Source: Pythium myriotylum
Lineage: Eukaryota; Oomycota; Peronosporomycetes; Pythiales; Pythiaceae
NCBI GenBank assembly: GCA_023091665.1
Contig: JALJCQ010000016.1
Coordinates: 124,001 to 188,000, forward strand
Direction: 5' to 3'
Length of the DNA stretch: 64,000 nucleotides
Below are positions 21,856 through 31,917 of this stretch, one piece after another. Within the stretch, counting starts at the first letter, position 1; each line of letters opens with the position of its first letter. The position numbers were made by a program, and so were the translations under genes. The notes below the pieces were generated by a model. That model was given only the letters and a program-made list of their open reading frames with translations. It did not search any database and had not been told where the DNA came from.

Positions 21856-22991
21856 CTAGTCATCGTCGTCGTCGCCAATAATGCTCTTCTTCTCAGAGAA
21901 CTTCACGGAAGGTGAAGTGAGAGGTCCTTGAACTGCGAAGTAGTAGCGCTGGTAGGCTGGAGGAATCTTGGCGGGGGAAGCGGCTGGGTCGGGATTCACG
22001 TCTTGTGGGATCTCTATTGGTGCCGGCCGCGAAGGAGTTGGAACTGGGCACTTGAGACCGGGGAAACTCTCGTTCTTACTCAGCGCGATTCGCTCCTCTT
22101 CCTACAGACGTATTGAACCAGCAATCAGAGGTGGAATAACCAACGGAAGGCACACCCTTCCATCCTACCATCATTTGCTGGTTGAGCACAAACCACGAAG
22201 GTAGCTGCTGGGGAAGAGTGACAAGATCCACATCGAAGAGCTCAATGAACTGCTCGTTCTCGAAGCGCGTCTTGATACTACTGGCGAGGTTGCGATACTG
22301 CGACATCAGAACGTGTTGAGGAAACAATGCAGGCACAGCATCGCCAAGTCGCGCAAACCTTATCAATTGTAGCCGTGAGGCTCCAGTTTTGCAGGCGACG
22401 TAAGCAGCCAATCACAGTGCCGGCAAAGTGGACACCCGTCCTAAAAGCATCAAACATCACCGAGATGTGAGTTGGGATCGGCCGTACCGGTGCTGTCCCC
22501 AGAGTGTCTTCACGTACTTGCACATGACCATGAGGGGGTGTCGACGTTCGTCCAGCATGTGCTCGATGGCTTCCTTCGTCATGCCCTCGGAGATGCCCTT
22601 CCACGGCGACGCCGAGCGATATTTCATGCCCAAGTGGATCTAGCCAGTGCACAAACGTGAGCGTCGCTCTTCGCTGCTAGCGCGACGGCATCCCCCTCTT
22701 CCCACGCACCACGTTGATCTCTTTCTCCTTGAAGAAGTCGACGAGCTCGCGCGAGAGCTCGTCATAGGAGAGGTAGACGACCGTGTTGAGCTGGAGCGTC
22801 GCGAGGAACGGGAACGAGGACGAGTCGCACTTGTTGGAGCGGTAGACGCGGTGCTCGACGATCTCAAAGTAGACGGGCGGGTTGAGCGACGGCAGCGTGC
22901 CGAACGCCGGCGGCGGCGGCGCGGCCGACGGCGCCAGCGCCGAGTTGTCCGTCGAGATCGCGAGCCCGGGCTTGGGGCTGGGATGCTGCAT
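21856..22991 (-). CDS. Oca/Siw14-family atypical dual-specificity phosphatase, catalytic arginine missing
   Basis: Exons 22991-22710, 22639-22518, 22440-22359, 22297-22169 and 22101-21856 (TAG) give 286 aa; all introns GT-AG, phases agree. The fold follows the plant/fungal atypical phosphatase family (Siw14/Oca): NPPVYFEIVEHRVYRSN, FPFLATLQLNTVVYLSYD, SPWKGISEGMTKEAIEHML, HPLMVMCK, then the family-typical GCLRRLQNWSLTATIDKY. The active-site loop should read H-C-x5-R; here it reads M-C-K-T-G-V-H-F, so the preceding His is Met and the catalytic Arg is Phe. The Cys is kept. The enzyme is therefore probably inactive and may act as a scaffold or phosphoinositide/inositol-phosphate binder, as suggested for other Oca members. 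The C-terminal 80 residues are Pro-rich and end in five aspartates. Confidence 0.82.
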
Positions 22992-23087
22992 ATTGTTCCA
23001 GCTGGATTCGATTCCGGGCGCTTCTTAAGTACGGGTGTTGGGCGCGTGCGAACTTAAGAGCTACTTCAGCCTCCTGTTTTCTGCACC

Positions 23088-23094
23088 TCACTTC
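23088..23094 (+). promoter_or_regulatory. Initiator-like element of the P1B ATPase gene
   Basis: TCACTTC matches TCAYTYY, 130 bp before the ATG at 23224, in the 232-bp spacer shared with the divergent phosphatase-like gene. Confidence 0.35.
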
Positions 23095-23223
23095 CTTCCC
23101 GACTGACAGTGGGTTCGAAGGGGACTCGTCGCGCGTGCCGAAGGCTCGCCACCGGAGGGAAGCAGAGCCGCTGAGGAGCTGAAGATTGTGAGGAGCTGAG
23201 GAGAACAAGCGACGACGAGCAGC

Positions 23224-26200
23224 ATGGCGCGCAAGAAGAAGTCGGCGGCGAAGAAGGCGGAGCTGCTCAGCGGCGACACGCACAAGGCGGAGCTGCTCAG
23301 CGGCGCCGAGCTCGAATCTCCAGTCGGCGGCGCAGACGCAGGAGACGAGACTCCGCCGGCCTCGAACAGTGCGGGTGGTGGAGAGAAAGAGAGCAGCGCC
23401 GTCGGGGGCTGCTCGGGCTCGTGCTGCGATGGAGAACGAGGCGACGCTGACCCTGCTGAGGCTGTCTCGAGAAGGATCGACGATGCACCGGCCGGCGTCC
23501 GCAGCGACGCGGTCGAGTCGCTCGCCAAGCCAGTCAAAATCTCCGGAGACTGCTGCTCCAACGTGCAGGACGGCGACGGAGTCGTGGACTCGTGCCGTGG
23601 ACCGTCACTGTCACCTCTGGAATCTCCGACGAAGCCTACGACGGCAGTGGCGTGCTGCTCGGGCAAATCGACGACGTCCTCCGACTCGTGCTGTGCGCCG
23701 AAGCCGATCCTCGTGGCGCCTGCGAAGAAAGTCACGTCGTGCTGTTCCCCCGCGTCCACTGATTCGACGTGTGCCAGTGGCGCGACAACAGCCCCGTCGA
23801 GCTCACTGTCTCTCTCGGATCGTGTCAAGGCGCTCAAGACTGATCGGGAGAATTTGATGGTGAAGGCAACCTCGAGTCTGCGCGCTATCCAAGTCGAGAC
23901 TTTGCGCCTCAGCATCGGTGGTATGACCTGCAGCGGCTGCTGCACTCGCATCGAAGGCTTTCTGAACGAGCAGCCAGGAATCTTTGGCGTCAACGTTAGT
24001 CTGCTCACCAGTCGTGGTGTGGTTGACTATGATCCTCGCTCTCTCACGCCGGAAGCCATCGAGAAGCTTGTGACGACGTTGGGATTCACGGTTGCACCCC
24101 TACCCAGCGAATCGCTGGCATCGATCGTTCTGTACGTTGGCAGCGAGAAACCCGAGCGAGCAAAGCAGTTGCTTCGGACTGTACACGGTGTTGTGAACGT
24201 GCGGGATTACAGTAAGCACCGCCAGCGCAAGTCTGCGGTTGTGGATCTCGCAACGGCTGGCCAGAACAGTGTGCTCGTCGAGTACGATCCGGATGTGCTT
24301 GGCGCGCGCACTCTCGTCCGTAAACTATCAACCGCTTTGGGTGGGTTTCACGTACAAGCATCGGCACCGCGACCTCATACAGTGGAGAGTGAAGAAGAGG
24401 AAGCAGCAAAGTTCGCCAAGCACCTCGTTTGGAGCTGCGCTCTCACGCTGCCCGTAGTTCTCGTCGAGTACATCGTGCCGTTGAGTTCAATCGAGGCGCA
24501 ACACGCTGTCGCTACGGAGGCCATCACAGGGCTCAGCTGGCAAGATCTCGTCGGCCTCACGTGTGCAACCCCAATTCTGCTTATCATCGCATATCCGATC
24601 CATGAGAGCGCATTTCTCGCGCTGCGTTTCGGGTCACGTATTACTATGGACGTGCTGATCTCGCTCAGTTCGTTCTTGGCTTACGCGTTCTCGGTGATCA
24701 CGATCGCTCTCCACGTGTTGCACTTGTTGCCACCTGCGGCAGAGGGCTTCTACGACGAAACATTCTTTGAAGTCACGGCGCTGCTCATTACGCTGATTCT
24801 ATTTGGTCGGTATATTGAGAAGAAGGTGAAAGCTCGGGCATCCCACAGCGTGGACGCACTCCTACAGATTCAGGCGAAGACTGCTATCCTGGTTGAGAAG
24901 AAGGACAATCGTGAGTCGTACATCGATGTCATACTCGTGGAGCGCGGCGATTTGGTCAAGGTTCTGCCAGGAGCGCGTGTTCCGACGGACGGCGTCGTTG
25001 TTGAGGGTGTGAGTTCCGTCGACGAGTCGATGGTCACGGGAGAGTCTCGCAAAGTTGTGAAGGACCCCGGCTCAGTTGTGATCGGAGGAACGATAAATGC
25101 TCAAGGCGTTTTGGTTGTTCGCGTGACTCACACTGTGAACGAGTCGATGTTGGCACGGATCGTAAATCTAGTCGACGAGGCGCAGTCTTCGAAATGTGTG
25201 ACACAGAGCGTTGCGGATGCAGTCTCTTCTTACTTCACGACGTTCATCATCACCGTGGCCGTCGTGATGTTTGTGGTCTGGTACGAGCTCGCATCACGTC
25301 ACTCGATCGACACAAAGGGACTAGCACCGCTGCCCTTCGCACTGCGTTTCGCTATCACAATTTTGGTGATCAGCTGCCCATGTGCGATTAGCTTAGCGGT
25401 GCCGACGGCAATAATGGTTGGCACTACCATTGGTTCTCAGTTTGGCGTGCTGTTCAAGGGTGGCCACTCCTTGGAGGCCCTCAACGCGGTCGACGTGGTC
25501 ATGTTCGACAAAACTGGAACGCTGACTACGGGCAAGTTGCAGGTGGTTGATTTTTTGGTGGCCTCGTCGTTTCAGATGTCATCTTCTCGCCCTCACAAAT
25601 CTTCGAGCCACCACCATCACCACCAACCGCTCACAGCACGCAAACTGTGGACATACTTGGCCGCGGCCGAGCGCAACAGTGAGCACGCGATTGCACGAGC
25701 CGTTGTGCAGTACGCGAGGAAAGTCCACACACCACACATCGACGCTGCGGAATTCCAGTCGGTCCCTGGCTGCGGTGTGCGTTGCCGTGTGGACGGCTAT
25801 GCAGTCTGCGTGGGGTCACTCAAGTGGATGCTCGACGTGTTGCGTGTCGACGTGCCGCTAGACCTGGCGGCCCGCAATCAAGTGTACCAGCGAGAAGGAT
25901 GCGTGGTCGTGTGCCTGGCGATCGACAACGCGCTGTGTGCGCTTGTGGCGCTGCAGGATGCGCCTCGACCAGAGGCGCATTTAGTGCTTGACCAGCTGAG
26001 GAAGCGCAAGATTCAGACGTGGATCGTGACAGGTGACCAGCGCGAGACGGCCTTGTCGGTGGCGAGGCAACTGGGTGTACCAGACGTATGCGTCATCTCG
26101 GACGCTCTGCCTCACCAGAAAGTGGACAAAGTCCGATTGCTCCAGAGTATCGGGAAGCGTGTAGCGTTCGTAGGCGACGGTGTGAACGACGGCCCGGCTC

Positions 26201-26619
26201 TGGCTATGGCCCACGTTGGCGTCGCAGTGGGTGCCGGCACCGATGTAGCCATCGAGTCGGCTGATGTCGTGCTCGTCAAGGACGACCTTCGCGACTTGCT
26301 GAACGCGCTAGATTTGTCTCGCTCGACGAACCGCCTCATCCGCTGGAACTTCACGTGGGGCTTCTTTTACAACCTGCTGGTGATGCCTATTGCATGTGGC
26401 GCGTTGTATCCGTTCCTGGGTGTGACTATTCCACCGGCGCTCGCGGGGCTGTCGGAGCTGTTTTCCTCTGTGCCGGTGCTTCTCTTCTCGCTACTCCTCA
26501 ACTGGTGGCGGCCAACGTTCCCCCAGACGGCCATGGACGACGACGACGCCAGTGAAGGCTCTTTCATCACGATTGATGTGAAGAACGACGAGTCCACTCC
26601 GCTGCTCGTCAAGCATTAG
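23224..26619 (+). CDS. P1B-type heavy-metal (copper-like) ATPase with Cys-rich N-terminus
   Basis: ATP-driven metal efflux pump. Single exon, 1131 aa. N-terminal 190 residues are Ser/Pro/Asp-rich with at least five vicinal cysteine motifs (GSCCDG, GDCCSN, VACCSG, DSCCAP, TSCCSP), likely metal-binding. One clear HMA domain (GGMTCSGCC, about 233) and a second HMA-like region (about 295-385) without the CxxC. Pump core: TGES, ISCPCAISL (transmembrane metal site), DKTGTLTTG (phosphorylated Asp about 762), GDGVNDGPALA (about 984), eight expected membrane segments. Oddities: the nucleotide-domain SEHP motif reads SEHA; a cluster of five histidines (SSSHHHHHQ) sits just after the phosphorylation site; in the last membrane helix the copper-type MxxSS motif appears as ELFSS, with Glu for Met, while the Tyr-Asn pair of the preceding helix (FFYNLL) is kept. 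Copper is the default guess; another metal is possible. Confidence 0.9.
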   Translation: MARKKKSAAKKAELLSGDTHKAELLSGAELESPVGGADAGDETPPASNSAGGGEKESSAVGGCSGSCCDGERGDADPAEAVSRRIDDAPAGVRSDAVESLAKPVKISGDCCSNVQDGDGVVDSCRGPSLSPLESPTKPTTAVACCSGKSTTSSDSCCAPKPILVAPAKKVTSCCSPASTDSTCASGATTAPSSSLSLSDRVKALKTDRENLMVKATSSLRAIQVETLRLSIGGMTCSGCCTRIEGFLNEQPGIFGVNVSLLTSRGVVDYDPRSLTPEAIEKLVTTLGFTVAPLPSESLASIVLYVGSEKPERAKQLLRTVHGVVNVRDYSKHRQRKSAVVDLATAGQNSVLVEYDPDVLGARTLVRKLSTALGGFHVQASAPRPHTVESEEEEAAKFAKHLVWSCALTLPVVLVEYIVPLSSIEAQHAVATEAITGLSWQDLVGLTCATPILLIIAYPIHESAFLALRFGSRITMDVLISLSSFLAYAFSVITIALHVLHLLPPAAEGFYDETFFEVTALLITLILFGRYIEKKVKARASHSVDALLQIQAKTAILVEKKDNRESYIDVILVERGDLVKVLPGARVPTDGVVVEGVSSVDESMVTGESRKVVKDPGSVVIGGTINAQGVLVVRVTHTVNESMLARIVNLVDEAQSSKCVTQSVADAVSSYFTTFIITVAVVMFVVWYELASRHSIDTKGLAPLPFALRFAITILVISCPCAISLAVPTAIMVGTTIGSQFGVLFKGGHSLEALNAVDVVMFDKTGTLTTGKLQVVDFLVASSFQMSSSRPHKSSSHHHHHQPLTARKLWTYLAAAERNSEHAIARAVVQYARKVHTPHIDAAEFQSVPGCGVRCRVDGYAVCVGSLKWMLDVLRVDVPLDLAARNQVYQREGCVVVCLAIDNALCALVALQDAPRPEAHLVLDQLRKRKIQTWIVTGDQRETALSVARQLGVPDVCVISDALPHQKVDKVRLLQSIGKRVAFVGDGVNDGPALAMAHVGVAVGAGTDVAIESADVVLVKDDLRDLLNALDLSRSTNRLIRWNFTWGFFYNLLVMPIACGALYPFLGVTIPPALAGLSELFSSVPVLLFSLLLNWWRPTFPQTAMDDDDASEGSFITIDVKNDESTPLLVKH
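23254..23305 (+). repeat. 22-nt direct repeat in the P1B ATPase N-terminus
   Basis: The same 22 bases start at 23254 and at 23284 (30-nt period) and encode KAELLSG twice. Perfect identity at the DNA level suggests a recent local duplication. Confidence 0.7.
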
Positions 26620-26772
26620 GAGTTCATATCCTGGTATTTTGTATTGCCAGTGCTAAGCTATCAGCCGTTTAATCTACGTGTAGCTTTCCTGTTCGATGTC
26701 GACATGGAGTAAAAGTATCGCGAGCGAATCAGTGGAGAATGACTTGATTCAGCGAGGCTACGGGTGCGGGAG

Positions 26773-27299
26773 CTACTCAAGTGGCACGAAATGAGCACGA
26801 CTTCCGCCAGCTGCAAGTGGCGTGGCCTTCGCGCAGTCGACACAAAGCCGAAGTCCAGACCGGTACAACGACGCTAAAATGCCTACTTTTCCTCGCCTCG
26901 TGCGCGTCTGACGAGAGCGAGGGTTCTTGATGAGGATAGACGTCGCTTCGCCGCATGCGCCGCAGACGTAGGAATAGGTCCGAGTTGGCACGCGTCGGCG
27001 CGGCCGCTGCTGCACCACCGGGCGGCTCTGCTGTTCAGCCTCCTGGTCGACTACTCGTGTGGGGGCGTCGGTCTCCATGCGGAGGTTCTGCTGGCGACAC
27101 CACTCGGGCCTGTGACGAGCCCATCCGAAGCAGACAAGACCGAGCGAGTGGCGCTCACCTGCGTGGCCTCGCGGCTTTGCTCGTCGGCAGCTTCGTCCGC
27201 CGACTCGTCGGAGAAGTCGGACACGATCGCAGCGAGCGCCGCGGCCACGCCGACCGAAGACGGCGACGCCGCCTCCGTGTCGTTGGCGTTGGCGTCCAT
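26773..27299 (-). CDS. Small zinc-ribbon-like protein, family unknown
   Basis: Exons 27299-27159 and 27087-26773 (TAG), 151 aa. The intron donor is GTGAGC; the acceptor is a CAGCAG tandem (NAGNAG), so one Gln may be included or skipped. The N-terminus is acidic (DFSDESADEAADEQ), followed by a basic, Gln/Arg-rich stretch (QQRPRRRVPTRTYS) and a Cys pair YVCGACGE about 40 residues before a second pair RLCVDCAKA, a four-cysteine zinc ribbon. I do not recognise the family. A CCAAT box on the gene's strand (ATTGG on plus, 27394-27398) lies 95 bp upstream of the start. Another intron inside exon 2 cannot be excluded. Confidence 0.6.
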
Positions 27300-28287
27300 G
27301 TCGTCGGGTTTCGGACTGACTGTGGCTTGTCTATCTTCAGATCTGAGGCACGATTTCAACTCGATCTGATACTGCCATTGAAGACCCCACACGATTGGCT
27401 ATAATTGTTTTCTCTGACCCGAGAATGATGGACTCGATGGACTCAGATTTGACTTCAACTTGGCTCGTCAGCGAATGTGGCGTCACACTAGAAGTGCTGT
27501 TGCTCTCAGATGCCACACCCGTGCGTCGTATGGAGTGTGGCGCGTTCGTCGCTTCAAACGATCGTTTATCTCTTCAGTACCGGAGCTAATTGGTTCTGTC
27601 GGGAGCGGTTGGGAGAGATCTAACTTAGTCTGAGCGCAGCAGCTACATCTAGAAAGCGATTATCTACAACATTCTCTTGAACACTCACTGCCATGCCAAA
27701 CGAAACTCATCGTTCATGACTTCGTGACTATAGCTGTAATTTCCGAGACATCCAGCATCGGATGATGGACCGTTTATTGCGTCGCCATTGCGTCTCAAGC
27801 AATTATTCAAGAAACTGAACCCGATCTTCTGGGTCGAAAGTAGTCACAGCTGGCACGACTACCAACTCGTAGGCTGACGAGTTCGTCTGGTTCTGTCCGC
27901 TTGATTGAGAGGGCCGGCGTTACCGTGTTCTGGATCAGCATCCAATGGATCTCACGCTTTGTGCTGTGATTGCATGGGTAACAGCAGTTGCGGTGGGGTG
28001 GGAGGCGATCAGAAATGTTGTGTCCATTTCTCGCAAGCAATGATCCTTCATCAAGGTTGGCAGTATGTCTTGTGGGTCGACTTGCTATGAGTCGCAGACG
28101 ACAACGTGAGCTGATATTGCAGGCTATTCAGTAGTTCCTGACCGGGTCTCACAAGCATGCGAGCTGACCAACGATGAGCTTCTGACGACAAAACAGCCAC
28201 TTCTGCCTGGGTCGCTGGCAAACGTGTTCTGAGAACATGATCAAAATGACTGAAAAGTGTTCACCTGGCAGCAAAACATTTAACCGG
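27300..28287. other. 990-bp spacer, no gene seen
   Basis: Between two minus-strand genes. It should hold the promoter of the zinc-ribbon gene (CCAAT box at 27394-27398 on the minus strand) and the 3' UTR of the flippase. The short open frames (for example 27905-28090) show no domain. AT content is higher than in the genes. Confidence 0.5.
27394..27398 (-). promoter_or_regulatory. CCAAT box upstream of the zinc-ribbon gene
   Basis: ATTGG on the plus strand, CCAAT on the gene's strand, 95 bp before the ATG at 27299. Confidence 0.35.
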
Positions 28288-31200
28288 TTATGCGTTTTCG
28301 ACGATCGGTGGGTTGGTCATCGAGTTCAAACTTCGCTTGAGCATTAGCTGTGACTCGGTCGCGCTGGCATGAGCATCAGTAGAGAACGCAAAGCCGTGGT
28401 GCGGCACGCTCAATGATTTCTTCTGCCCATTGCTGCCACTAGCTCGAGGTCCTGTGTTGGCAGGGATCACGAGGCCAGCTCGCATCGATTTGCTCCGAGC
28501 ATTCTTCAACCTCGCCGGTACAGGAACAGAGCTTGTACTCAAATCCTCCCACTCGAGATTACGTTCGTCAAGCTTGTATTTAGTCGCTTCCTTGACAAGA
28601 TGCCAGTACTCAGGATATATGGCGATCTTCCCCCCATTCATCAGATACACCGTCCATAGACACGCCACAGGAGTGAACAAAAGCAAGAGCCAGAAGCCAA
28701 TCGTCTGGAATGTCTGCTCGAGCATACGCTCCCACGCCAGGTCGGAGAGAGCATCTACGTGTCCGGCGACAGAGGCAACAAGGATCCAGAATCCGATCGA
28801 TCCCCAGTACAAAAAGTGGTTCATCCAGAGAAAACTGTTCTGGAAGAGCATCAACTTGACGTTGGCGATGACCACGACGAGCGTGAAAATGATGTTCCCT
28901 TCGAGCCACATTGTGCTACTAGTGCCGTGGAAAGCTCCATTTCCCATGACGTTAATTGTAATGAGGGTGATCACGACTGACTCATAGATGGCTCCAAGAA
29001 CCCAAGAGGCAAAGATTTTTGGATTCAGGTCTTCATCATGCGGTCCAGTGGAATAAAGCTTGGGGAACTTCATAGCCATGAGGTCACTGACATCTTGGTC
29101 TAGGATAGAGAGTGCCACAATAGGTAATGATGTGAGTGAAATGTTGTAGAGCTGGACGCCGGTCTCCAAGAAAAATTTCTGGCCAGAGAAGCCACACATG
29201 CATGTGTACCAAAACTGTGCGGCCGTGAACAAAATGTTCTTGTAGAATATGTAGACAACAAGCTGAGCCATTCGCCGATAATTCCAACGTCCGTGGACGA
29301 GAAGAAGCCGCTCAAGAAAGCGAAAGCGTGCAATCGCGTAATCACTTGAGTTGACAGCCTGCATACCTTCTTGACCTGAAATGCCCACGCCAACGTGGGC
29401 TTCCTGAATCATCGATACGTCATTCGCACCGTCTCCAATAGCGAGCGTGCGGACCCCTGGCACGTATTCCTTGATCAAGGCAACCATTTCTGCCTTCTGC
29501 GCTGGCGATACTCGACACGCGATAACAGCTTTGCAATACTGAGTGTATTGGGCCAAGAGATAGCGGCAGCTCCCGGAAAGTGCAAATGCCAACGTCTCAC
29601 CGTCAATGACGAGTGCGAGTTCCTTGATTTGACGACGGTTGTTGGGTGGCGAGTCCATAAACATCTGGACGTCAACTGTTCTCGACGAGATTTGACTCGC
29701 TATTTCTTCTTCTATGAGCTCTGGTGTAGGAAATTTCTTGGCACTGATGATCGCGATTTTCATATCGTTTGTCAAAAGTTGGCACGCGAATCCGATGTTG
29801 ATTGCTGTCTCCGCTTTGTCACCTGTGAGAACCCAGATCCTTAGCCCAGCAGCACCAAGGTTTGCGATCGTGTCGGGAACGCCTTGTTGGAGCTTGTCTT
29901 CTATTGCGGTTGCACCAAGTAGATCCAAATCCGATTCGATCTCGTCCATACATCGATCAATATCGTTCACCAGATCTTTTTTGCGCTTATCGATTTCGTC
30001 GAGGTTGTTCTGCGCAGCATGAAAACGAGTAGCCCACTCTATATACGTGGAGGACTCGATCTCTTTGTACGCAATCGTAAGAGTTCGCAACCCTTCCTCA
30101 GCATAAATGTTGATGTGCTGTCGGGTTTCTTCGAGTAACTTCATGCCAGCTGAATCCAAGTTCTTATTGAGCCGCCCATATATAATGACATCTGCACCTT
30201 TCGAGTAGATAAAAATCCGACCATTCGGATGCCGAATAATGGCGCTCATGCGTTTTCGCGTGCTGTTGAACTCAAGAACATCGAGAACCTCGAATTTTTG
30301 ATCTACACCCCGGATACGGACAAAGGCATATCCAGGCGATCGATTCATGAACTGATATCCAAAGAATGTTGCACCAGCTACAAGAGCCTGCTCATCAGGA
30401 CTGGAGGCAGATAACGTTACTTCCGTTGATCCTTCATGACGCTCTGGAATAACCGTATGGCAAATAGCGAGGTGGCTGAAAAACGCATCGATGCGTTGCC
30501 TTTGCTCCGGACCCGACGCGCCGTCTATGTCGCGCCACAATTCGGGACCATCAAAATTTACGTACGGAGCCTTATTCCCGGAACCGTTAGTTGGTGATGG
30601 CGGCAGCGGCTTCCCTGATCTTTTCAATGCAGCTAAGCCGATTTCTGTAGTGCCATGGCCGTAGGACACGCCGCCGATTGAGCATTTGCGAAACTCCATT
30701 ACATTGCATGTTAGTGTGCCAGTTTTGTCGGAGAAAATATACGAGATCTGGCCGAGTTCTTCATTGAGCGACATGGATCGGACAAGAGTCGGTGTGTCTG
30801 TCTCCTCGTAGTAGATTTCTTTGTCCCATTGAATGAACTGCGCTTGTAGATACTTGACCATACTCATCGACACAGACAGAGATATTGGCACAAACTGGTA
30901 CATCAACAGTAAGTAGTAGAACAGCATTGTGATCCAATCGACCACGATGTTTGTTGATGCATCTTCCAGCTTGAGATACCATGGGGTTCCAATTGTTCGC
31001 TTCCAAATAACAGCCCCCGTGGCACCACCACCGCTGAAAAGCATTAGCATCACCAGTAATACAACAATGTACCGGTTTAGTGATTGATCCATCGTGCTCA
31101 TCTTGGATGGTGGGGCCGAGTTACTCATCATGATCTTTGTATCCTTGCCGGTATTGATGACGACTCCGTGTACCCAATCAGTGTTACGAATAATGCAGCC

Positions 31201-31917
31201 ACGCAAGATCACACTTTCGTATGCGATTGACTGCTTTTCGCGTCCTTGAAGTTCCAACACGCCTTGGAAACTGTTGATTGCATTGTTTGGTTGCTCACAG
31301 CGGATTACGCCTTGCATCTTTGCCAAATTCTCCATATCTCCCATGGTGGCCATCGTGGACTCCATTGCTGAGCGTACCTTCATGTTTGTTTCGCCGTCGA
31401 GTGACTTTGTCTCGACATGGCAGATGCCAGTGGGCGGCTGGTCGGGGAGCTCGCTTACAGCAAGCACCATGATGTCGGCCGGGACGAGGTCACGGTTGTG
31501 GAGCTTGAGGACGTCACCGACAACTACATCTGCCCACGGCTTGGAGACAAAGGTCTTTGTCGCTAAGTCAAACACGTTGGTGGGTCGCGAGTTGGCGATG
31601 TAGTCAGCGAGGTGTCGCTTCCGGTCCTCGAGCACAGCGAAGACGCCATCGACCATGATGATGAAGAGCAGCGGTGGCAACGTGGAAGGCTGGCCGCCCG
31701 TGTTGCTAATGGGCGGGATGCACTGGAGGATGCAGACGACGAGGAAGTAGAGGTTGGCGAGCTTGCGGAAAGTCTCGAAGAGGAACTTTGGCAGGAAAGT
31801 CACGACCGTGTACTTGTAGGTCACGATGAAGTTGTCGCAGTAGCCGAGCTCGGCGTTCTTGGCGCGGTCGCCCAGGTGGACGACGCGGTAGTCGGCGTTG
31901 GGCGCCGTCGCGGTCAT
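28288..31917 (-). CDS. P4-type phospholipid flippase (Drs2/ATP8 family)
   Basis: Moves phospholipids from the outer or lumenal to the cytosolic leaflet, normally with a CDC50 partner. Single exon, 1209 aa, first in-frame ATG at 31917 (MTATAPNADYRVVHLGD). P4 landmarks: FLPKFLFETFRKLANLYFL at the N-terminus, DGETNMK in the actuator domain (the P4 version of TGES), PISLSVSMSMVKY in helix 4 (PISL signature), DKTGTLTCN phosphorylation site, KGADVIIYGR in the nucleotide domain, GDGANDVSMIQEAHVGVGI, and NYRRMAQLVVYIFYKN before the last helices. Ten membrane segments are expected. The C-terminal tail (about 110 residues) is basic and Ser-rich. No splice sites are needed. The gene is divergent from the E2F gene. 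Confidence 0.96.
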   Translation of the reverse strand: MTATAPNADYRVVHLGDRAKNAELGYCDNFIVTYKYTVVTFLPKFLFETFRKLANLYFLVVCILQCIPPISNTGGQPSTLPPLLFIIMVDGVFAVLEDRKRHLADYIANSRPTNVFDLATKTFVSKPWADVVVGDVLKLHNRDLVPADIMVLAVSELPDQPPTGICHVETKSLDGETNMKVRSAMESTMATMGDMENLAKMQGVIRCEQPNNAINSFQGVLELQGREKQSIAYESVILRGCIIRNTDWVHGVVINTGKDTKIMMSNSAPPSKMSTMDQSLNRYIVVLLVMLMLFSGGGATGAVIWKRTIGTPWYLKLEDASTNIVVDWITMLFYYLLLMYQFVPISLSVSMSMVKYLQAQFIQWDKEIYYEETDTPTLVRSMSLNEELGQISYIFSDKTGTLTCNVMEFRKCSIGGVSYGHGTTEIGLAALKRSGKPLPPSPTNGSGNKAPYVNFDGPELWRDIDGASGPEQRQRIDAFFSHLAICHTVIPERHEGSTEVTLSASSPDEQALVAGATFFGYQFMNRSPGYAFVRIRGVDQKFEVLDVLEFNSTRKRMSAIIRHPNGRIFIYSKGADVIIYGRLNKNLDSAGMKLLEETRQHINIYAEEGLRTLTIAYKEIESSTYIEWATRFHAAQNNLDEIDKRKKDLVNDIDRCMDEIESDLDLLGATAIEDKLQQGVPDTIANLGAAGLRIWVLTGDKAETAINIGFACQLLTNDMKIAIISAKKFPTPELIEEEIASQISSRTVDVQMFMDSPPNNRRQIKELALVIDGETLAFALSGSCRYLLAQYTQYCKAVIACRVSPAQKAEMVALIKEYVPGVRTLAIGDGANDVSMIQEAHVGVGISGQEGMQAVNSSDYAIARFRFLERLLLVHGRWNYRRMAQLVVYIFYKNILFTAAQFWYTCMCGFSGQKFFLETGVQLYNISLTSLPIVALSILDQDVSDLMAMKFPKLYSTGPHDEDLNPKIFASWVLGAIYESVVITLITINVMGNGAFHGTSSTMWLEGNIIFTLVVVIANVKLMLFQNSFLWMNHFLYWGSIGFWILVASVAGHVDALSDLAWERMLEQTFQTIGFWLLLLFTPVACLWTVYLMNGGKIAIYPEYWHLVKEATKYKLDERNLEWEDLSTSSVPVPARLKNARSKSMRAGLVIPANTGPRASGSNGQKKSLSVPHHGFAFSTDAHASATESQLMLKRSLNSMTNPPIVENA

